From Epiperipatus broadwayi (Eukaryota > Onychophora > Udeonychophora > Euonychophora > Peripatidae), in the NCBI GenBank assembly GCA_028023455.1, contig JAQFVV010012404.1, positions 14,431,000 to 14,494,999 on the forward strand: DNA of 64,000 bases. Reading direction: 5' to 3'. The first letter of the stretch is position 1. Every line of letters begins with the position of its first letter. Both the position numbers and the translations under genes were made by a program. The notes beneath the pieces are model-generated. The model saw only the letters and a list, made by a program, of their open reading frames with translations. It was not told where the DNA came from and searched no databases. Positions 57,230-64,000 of this stretch are shown here, piece by piece.

Positions 57230-57690
57230 AGAGTAGGTCCCAGCACCATTTTAGAGAATTCCAGGGAAAAGTCACGTTTGTGCGAGAACTGCTACGAGAC
57301 TACTAAAATGACTGTGGTGGAGCGCTACATGCTGAAATATATAATGTAATTTAAAAACATAATTATTCCATTCTATTAAATAATATTGTTTTTTAAAGAA
57401 CAACTATGAGAGAAATCAAATGTCTGAGGTTGCACATTGTTTTAGAAATCCTAAGGTTGGTTTGATCTGAGTAGTGGATTTATTGGCTGATCCGAAGAAT
57501 TGGCATAAACAGCGGTCACCCCCCTGCACATTCCAGTGCTACACACTGCAATATATAATGTAATTTTAGAAATCCTAAGGTTGGTTCAATCAGAGTAGTG
57601 GATTTATTGGCCGATCCTTTGAATCGACAAAAACAGCAGGCACCCCTCCTGCACATTCCAGCACTATGCTCTGAAATATATAATGTAATA
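57230..57690. repeat. Tandem repeat, unit 124 bp, two full copies plus a partial one
   Basis: Units start at 57441 and 57565 with TTTAGAAATCCTAAGGTTGG and end CTGMAATATATAATGTAAT. A third end-piece CTGAAATATATAATGTAAT at about 57331 belongs to a partial unit upstream. The units are less AT-rich than their surroundings and contain CCTGCACATTCCAG. Confidence 0.85.
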
Positions 57691-58151
57691 AAAAATTGTA
57701 ATTTAGAAAATAATATTTTTAAAAGAAAAAGTAAATGTATTTTGAAAGAAATTCAATGTTTTATATCTAAAAAAAAATGTAAATCCCCAAAAAGAAAATA
57801 AACCGGTGAAAGCATTATTTTAAAAAAAATTAAAATGTAAATCAGCCCGGTAACATTATATCTATTTGTTTTTGACTAGCAATAGTGCCACCGAGTGAAA
57901 TGGATTGTCATATGTATGAGAACCTATTATTCACTCATCATACCATTGTCTTGCGCTTGTGGTAGTATTATTTAAAATTTAACCATAACATAAAAATAGC
58001 CAGTCAAAATTTTAAATGAAATTTACATACACTTACTCCCCAATAATTATTCCCTTTTCACATTTCGATTTTTTTTTATTAGGCTTTATGAAGTGTTTGT
58101 ATTCATCCTTTCATCTTATATCCTTCTATATGCATTGATAAAATTTTAAAC
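57691..58151. other. AT-rich non-coding stretch
   Basis: Nothing supported. Confidence 0.5.
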
Positions 58152-58370
58152 AATTAAACAATTCTATTTTTCTTTATTACTGTTACAATGCTTACTTTAT
58201 TAAACTGCAGCAATCTGACAGTTCTGATTGACCAACAGTTTTCTTCAGAGCTAATAATATATCTTTTAGCTCTGAAGAAAACTGATGGTTAATTAAAACT
58301 GTTGAATTAATGAAGTTTAATAAAATAAGCATTGTAATAATAATAAAGAAAGATGGAGATGTGTTTAATT
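58152..58370. repeat. 219-bp palindrome with ~105-bp arms
   Basis: The arms meet at GAGCTAA (58248-58254) and TTAGCTC (58266-58272) around an 11-base loop. They pair out to AATTAAACA (58152) and TGTTTAATT (58370) with about 85% identity by eye. Read outwards, each arm carries AGCTCTGAAGAAAACTG, then TGGTTAATT/CAATC-type text, then an AACTG box, then AAGTTTAATAAA and GCATTGTAA. A CTGAAGA box followed by a short hairpin and AAAC/GAAC resembles decayed hammerhead ends of retroelements. Confidence 0.85.
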
Positions 58371-60330
58371 ATTAGACATTCATACTGTTTGAAGATAGTT
58401 TCTAATGATGAACTTTTTTAATTTAAAATGCTTTACTTTTTTTTAGTATTGTGAAATAAATCCTTGCACACATACAAACATACACACATTACACACATTT
58501 TTTATCACACACACATAGATATAGTTTATTAAAAATATAATGATGTTTTTAATAATAATAAATGAGAAAAAATATGACGATGGAATATTTATAAAATATG
58601 CTAAAAAGACAATAACTGTAAATTACTATAAATGACGATTAATGATATTGTTTGACATCATTTTGCTTTTATTTAAGCTTAATTTTAAGAAAAACATAGT
58701 GTGTATTTTAAGTTAAATGCTTGAAAATGAATGTAGATAGCTAGAATATAGGATACACTGTCCATATGATTAAATTTGTCATTGTTATTGATACTTTGTC
58801 ATCTTCTTGCCTTATTCTTACATAATTTTAAAATTTATATAATCTAAATTAGTATTTTAAATTTATTAATTTATAAATTGTTAAGATCTTGCAATTAAAG
58901 TGTAAATATAAATATATTATAAAGAAATTATGAGAGATAGACATTTGTCCCTCCATGTTACTTGCGATTTATATAAAAAAAAATTGCCTAAAAGTTGGTG
59001 CAGCATTTATATTATAGTAATAAATATAAATATTTGTGTAATTGAAAGAAAAGTTTAAAAGATAATAAAAGATTTAGAGGAAAAAATTATGAAAATATAT
59101 AAATTTAACTATGTCAGTTTTTCAATTACAGTTACATTCAGGTTTAGGTATTGGGATAGTTGCAAGCAAATTTTTCTTTAATAAAAATTAATTTAAGCGT
59201 TTGTTTTCTCACTTTACTTTTCTCAATTAATGATTGGTATGATGTATTCCTATTTTGTTGAAGATCATATGGAAGAGTTTTAAAAGAAGCATGAATTATA
59301 TTTCCTGATCATCATCAATTTACAAACAACAGAAATGATGATTGGATTATGAATTGGATCACTTAATAACTTCATTTATAATTGGAATATATTAGATAGT
59401 TTCCTTGCCAATCACTTTCATTACAGATTATCAACAATAAATTATTATCCTAATTAACATTCCAATAAATTCTCAATGTAGAGATTAAACATTACCAGGA
59501 TCATAAACGAATTATCTAAGTATGTAATGGAAACGAGATTACACTTAAGTAAGAATAATGCAGACATTAAATTTTTGTTTTTTAATTAATAAAAAAATTA
59601 CTCAGTGTGCTCTTTTCAATTAAAGAGGGGGACAAATAATTTTGTAAGGGGCTATAATTTCTTATCTTTATTAATTTAACTCATATAAACATTATTTTTA
59701 GCTACTTAAACTTAACTTCATATCTGGGCCAACTGATGAGTACTAGTTCTGTGCAGAATGTTCATCTTGTAGTCATTTGTTTTTTCATATGCCTTGGATT
59801 ATATGTTTCAGAAGTGTGTGATGGAATAGATGTTTAAAATCTATTTAAATATATATATGAAATTAAATTTAATTATCTGAAAATAATGTGTATTTGAAAT
59901 TAAATTAGATAATACATCGTCCTATCATCTACACCGCTCGATGGCGCGGTTGCTATTAAAAAACAAATAAATATAACATTATCGGGATTTTTAAAAATAT
60001 ATTTCTTTAAGGTTTTTTTTTTTTTTGATTTGTTTTTTTTTTTTTTTAATGTGTTTTATATATATATTTTTTAGGGATTTTTTTTTTTTGATAATGGGTT
60101 TATTAAAATTTTTTAAAAACAAATATAACTTTTGCTTTTAAAACCTTTGGTCTTATTTTATTTTTTAAAACATACCACCTCTTTTTTAAAAAAAAACATT
60201 CTGCCTTTTTTTCTTTTTAAAACCTTCAAAATTTTTTAAATATTTTTTTAAAAACATTTATTTTTGTTTTATTTACTGGGGGTTCAAAAATATTAACTTT
60301 TATTCATAAACAAATACATAGAATATTTGG
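58371..60330. other. AT-rich non-coding stretch
   Basis: No gene. It includes a CA-rich microsatellite near 58470-58520, a possible hammerhead-like motif at 59733-59775 and very T-rich DNA from 60010 to 60260. Confidence 0.45.
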
Positions 60331-60339
60331 TACTTTTTT

Positions 60340-60640
60340 TTGGATTTACACATTTCGACAACATTGACGTGATTCGCATTCCATTTCTGAAATTTTACAT
60401 CATCATAATTTCATAACACCACCACAAATGCAGTTCTTTTATGTGGGAAAAATATTATTCTTCTGAAGGAAAGCCACCGCGTCTGCTTCTGTAGTAGGTA
60501 AATCAAAGAACTTGAACCCCGCCAAATGTTGTTCCGCCATTTCACTTTGTTTATCTCGCAATGTTCTCGCAAATTGTGTGACTTTTGCATGAACTTTCCT
60601 GATTCGTGACTGACACTCCTCATTTATTAAATTGTACCAC
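60340..60640 (-). pseudogene. Possible Merlin/ISXO2-like transposase N-terminal fragment
   Basis: A minus-strand frame offset from the longest open frame reads through QSRIRKVHAKVTQFARTL and EADAVAFLQKNNIFP. After a stop come a CxC pair (CICGGVMKL) and CESRQC. This order, a leading helix, a 'DAV.FL...gi.P' block and a zinc ribbon, resembles the start of IS1016/Merlin (ISXO2-like) transposases. It stops just after the ribbon; the catalytic core is absent. The composition is less AT-rich than the flanks, supporting a coding origin, but the family call is tentative. Confidence 0.4.
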
Positions 60641-61255
60641 CTAACAAGGAAATTAGGGACATTTCTGAAATACTCATAATTTGTAGTTACTCATTAAAAT
60701 TATACTCCATTTAAAAGGGAAAATGTTAACTGTGTACTGTTACACTTTTTCTGATTACAAATACACCCACTCTCATATGATACACTGTTAACTATTCATT
60801 ACTAACATCTATATAAAATGTGACAACACATTACTGATAATGTTCACATACTAGAGATGTTGGGAAAGTGTTAACTTCATCAACATATAAGTGTTTGAAC
60901 AGCTTTTGCATAGAAACAACACCATTGAGCAGTGTGGATGATTGAATGAGGTATTACCTTAAATTATAATATGTTATATGGCTTACTTGAAAAAGTGTAT
61001 GTTCTTAATGTATCTATAGTATGGGAGATTGGTCTGACTTCTGGGCTGATGGATGGTTGTGATAGGATTGAGATAAAAGTCAATGATGCACTGATAAAAT
61101 CAAAAATTTACAATGCATATTATTGTGCAATAATTGTACAACCCTCCACAAGGTATTAAAAGTGGATAGAAACTTTTCCTTAGTTTGCTAGAGAGTGGTG
61201 AACTTGTGGGTCCACAATTAAAAAAAACTATACAAGTTCCAATAAATAAAATCAA
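60641..61255. other. AT-rich non-coding stretch
   Basis: No supported feature. Confidence 0.5.
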
Positions 61256-62463
61256 TACACCTGGGTCTCTTTTTACGCGGACTTATTTAACACGATTTTG
61301 AAGTTATGCGATTCGTCTTTCACTGGAAGTCGAAGTCCGATAATGCGCTATTACTTTAAATAATAAATTTCATGCACTTACGTTATATTGAAAGTAATAG
61401 CACATTATTGGAATTCGACTTTCATCTTAGTAATTTCAATATTTTCAGTGCTTTATAATAGTAAGATTTTATGCAATAATGAAATTAAAATCATGATTTC
61501 CACATTTTATGTATACACACATTAAATTTTACAAGATTATAATGTAAATTTGTTCAAACATTGTGCGTGTTAATTTTGCATTTTAAATCACATTCTCTTT
61601 TTGCTTTTTAAAAAAGAACGTAATCAATTATTAATCATTTAGTGTCCACAAGTTTATTTTTAAAAGGTCAGCAATAGCAGTGGGCACAATTAAAAATTAA
61701 AATCTGATTTTTAATTGTAATTAACAATTTAAAAATTACTTACAGGTGACTTGAAATTAATGTGATGTAAAATGAAATTTGATTTTTAAACAGAATTGAA
61801 AATTAAAGACAAAAATAAGAATTTAATTTTTAGTTGTTAGTTTTAATTAAATTTTCCCCAGCAGTGGTGAATAAATGTCTTTTTATTATCATAAGTCTAA
61901 GTTCATAAACAATTAATAAAATCATCGTCGTCGTCAACAGAAAACCATTAACACAACATGAGAATGAACTTGGCGCTAGTTGTATTTCCTCTTGTGAGAA
62001 TAATTGCTGAGATATTCTTGACTTCGTTTAAGGAGGAGCCAAATACATCACATCACATCACATGAGAATCTGATTTTTTACTAGTTTGCAAATGAACGTC
62101 TTTTTGGGTAAATACCGATAATAATTAAAATGTGTATAAAAAAATTTAAATTACTGTACTGTAAATTATGCATAAAAATATATTATTTTGAATAAAATTA
62201 AATATTATAGTTAAAAAAAGTTTGTCTTGTATCATTTTTTTTCAAATTTGAAATTTTTTATTAGTCATATTTTATTTCTTTATTTTTTTTTTTGCGCGAA
62301 TTTTAAAGTTATTTTACGTTGGTGCTTTGCTTTTAAGCGAATTTTGAAAAATCACAGACCACATCCCCCCTTTTTCAATGTAAGTTACATCTATTTTTGC
62401 GGATTTCGTTTGCACGTGTTTTCTCAGGAACCTATCTATCGCGTAAAATGAGACCCAGGTGTA
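61256..62463. mobile_element. pogo/Tigger-like non-autonomous DNA transposon, copy 2
   Basis: The element 61258-62461 starts CACCTGGGTCTCTTTTTACG and ends with the inverted CACCTGGGTCTCATTTTACG, with TA on both sides. The ends of this copy are better kept than those of copy 1 at 15164-16187. Shared inner blocks include GATTTTGAAGTTATGCGATTCG, AGTTGTAT followed by a CACATGA-type block, AAGTTTGTCTTGTAT and GGAACCTATCTA. No transposase. A hairpin absent from copy 1 sits near the left end. Confidence 0.85.
61326..61432. repeat. Hairpin inside pogo-like copy 2
   Basis: AAGTCGAAGTCCGATAATG (about 61327) pairs with CATTATTGGAATTCGACTT (about 61412), and the stem continues through GCTATTACTTT. The arms are about 32 bp, with a loop of some 40 bp. 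Copy 1 has no counterpart at this position, so it may be a nested insertion. Confidence 0.8.
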
Positions 62464-64000
62464 TATAAGAATAAAATAAATTCAAAAAACATTTTACTAA
62501 GATAATAGCAAAAAAGAAAATTAAGTTTAGCCAAAGTATATTTATATACAAGAAAAAAAAAAGTCTTCGAATTAATAATTAGTAAGCTAATTAATTAGTA
62601 AGCTTACTGGCCTAGATATATTTCTAAAACTATAGATTTGTCTTCAGCATAATAGTCTTTTAATATTCTTTTTTTATCACTCTTTGAGTTTATTTTATCA
62701 ATGACATTTTAGGGTGAATCTTTAATTTCTTTAATTTGTATATTGTTTCACTTCAGCAAACTCTCTAGAAAACAAATCTCTATTAATATAGGTAAAAAGA
62801 TTGAGTTTTACATTATCATCATATGTGAGTTGCTAATTAGCAGGAAATAATTTCACTTTCAAGAGATTATATTTTGGAGGCATATGAGGCTGTGAAATCA
62901 TTAATCAATTGAACCTGCAATATCTTGCTATCATAATTCTTCATACATTAACATCATTGTCATATATATATATATGAATGATATTGTAAAATAATTTTAT
63001 ATATAGTGATCTATCTTTATGATGCATCAGTTTAGGGTATATTATCTTTTTGTATGCGTATATTCATAGGTGAATTTTAATATTATTCAAGCTTCCAAAA
63101 TATAATATCTGAGATATGAAATTATTTCACGATCTCCCTCATATTTAGTAACCAAAGATAAAGATAATGTGAAATCTAACCCTTTTGTCTATTCTGATGT
63201 CATGATAGAAGTTTGTTCTTGCTCAAAAGTTTCTCTAACTTGTTAAAATGAAGCAGCATATACTTTTAAAGAATTTAAAACTCTATGTGTAACAGATAAA
63301 AAACAAATCAAAGATTATTTCTCTGAAGACTAATGGTTTTAGAAAGATAGCTGGATCAATAAGCTTATTAATTATTAAATCCATGGGAAATTTTTTTATG
63401 TATATAAGTATACATATGCTTGGGATCTAACTTAAATTTTTTTTATTATACTAATTGTAAATAATCTTTTTTTGATTTATTTTATTCTTATTATCTAGTA
63501 GGTTATATGTATTAATTTGATTTATTGGAAATTAATTGTTTTTTTCATTGTAATTCAAAGACTGTGGATGCTGTTGGAATGCTAGGTTTCTTTGAATTGC
63601 TATAAAATGTACGATATATATCATTTTATGCATTTTTTCTATTTTTCTTTTATAACGTCATTGTGTTGAGTTCCGTTTGACAAAATAATCCGTTAGTTAT
63701 TGATCTCATTTTTCATTCTATTAAAAGTTCAATTTAGATAATTTAATAGACATTCATATCTCTTATCTAAAATTGTAATAGATTATACACCTGAGAACAT
63801 TCGTGGATGAATTGGAAAAAATTATTTCCCCTGAATAATTTTATAAAATATTAAAAAAAAAAAAAATACCAGAAATGCATTGTTTATCTTTTGCACTTCT
63901 TTGGAAAATCATCTAATAAAGGCTTATCTGATTTAGCAATTTTTTTTTAGTAGTAATCGAAGTTAATATTTCACTTTGGGTTGCTAAGTTTAGAATTGAA
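62464..64000. other. AT-rich non-coding stretch
   Basis: No gene or element could be supported up to the end of the window. Confidence 0.5.

Noticed and set aside
1-64000. CRISPR arrays, operons and prokaryotic signals
   Set aside because: No regularly spaced repeats or prokaryotic gene structure; the sequence is animal.

Overview
The window is very AT-rich animal (metazoan) DNA with long A/T homopolymers, no open reading frame longer than about 230 codons, and no host gene that I can recognise. What it does contain is a dense record of transposable elements, most of them broken: CR1-like and RTE LINEs, a Ty3/Gypsy LTR element, a Penelope-like element, hAT, piggyBac, pogo-like and possibly Merlin-like DNA transposons, and tRNA-derived SINEs. 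That mixture fits an invertebrate with an AT-rich genome (a mollusc, cnidarian or chelicerate, for example). I cannot assign a species, and the stretch reads as intergenic or intronic DNA.

Layout. 1.4-3.3 kb: a degenerate piggyBac element with an AT minisatellite inside. 4.5-4.7 kb: a fragment of a Penelope-type terminal repeat. 5.4-8.2 kb: a tandem repeat, then CR1-like LINE copy A (minus strand) whose ORF1 still shows a PHD-like zinc knuckle, a coiled coil and an SGNH esterase. 11.6-17.4 kb: CR1-like copies B and C head to tail on the same strand, C split by a 1.0 kb pogo-like element. 21.2-21.8 kb: a large fold-back repeat. 22.9-24.7 kb: a gag-like coiled-coil relic. 25.1-25.9 kb: CR1-like copy D. 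27.7-29.1 kb: a Penelope-like GIY-YIG relic between ~340 bp inverted repeats that carry tRNA-like and hammerhead-like motifs. 29.6 kb: a tRNA-derived SINE with a 13-bp target duplication. 30.2-32.4 kb: a second gag-like relic.

35.6-41.7 kb: the best-preserved unit, a Ty3/Gypsy element on the minus strand with both LTRs and a 5-bp target duplication; its integrase is split by a 1518-bp hAT element with a perfect 8-bp duplication. 42.3-43.7 kb: a second piggyBac copy with a recognisable transposase piece. 44.3-46.6 kb: a SINE and an RTE LINE. 47.8-48.4 kb: a 267-bp tandem duplication. 48.5-51.0 kb: a near-complete but decayed ZBED5-like hAT. 51.6-52.1 kb: a hAT-type MITE. 52.3-52.7 kb: an unassigned unit flanked by ~53-bp direct repeats. 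54.8-58.4 kb: tandem repeats and a 219-bp palindrome. 60.3-60.6 kb: a possible Merlin-like transposase fragment. 61.3-62.5 kb: a second pogo-like element.

Nothing here forms a working pathway. The parts interact as nested insertions, which give a relative history: CR1-like copy C is older than the pogo-like insertion in it, and the Gypsy element is older than its hAT. The most unusual structure is the Penelope-like element with long inverted ends carrying a tRNA-like module and a hammerhead-like core. All family calls come from reading conserved motifs by eye; no database search was run.
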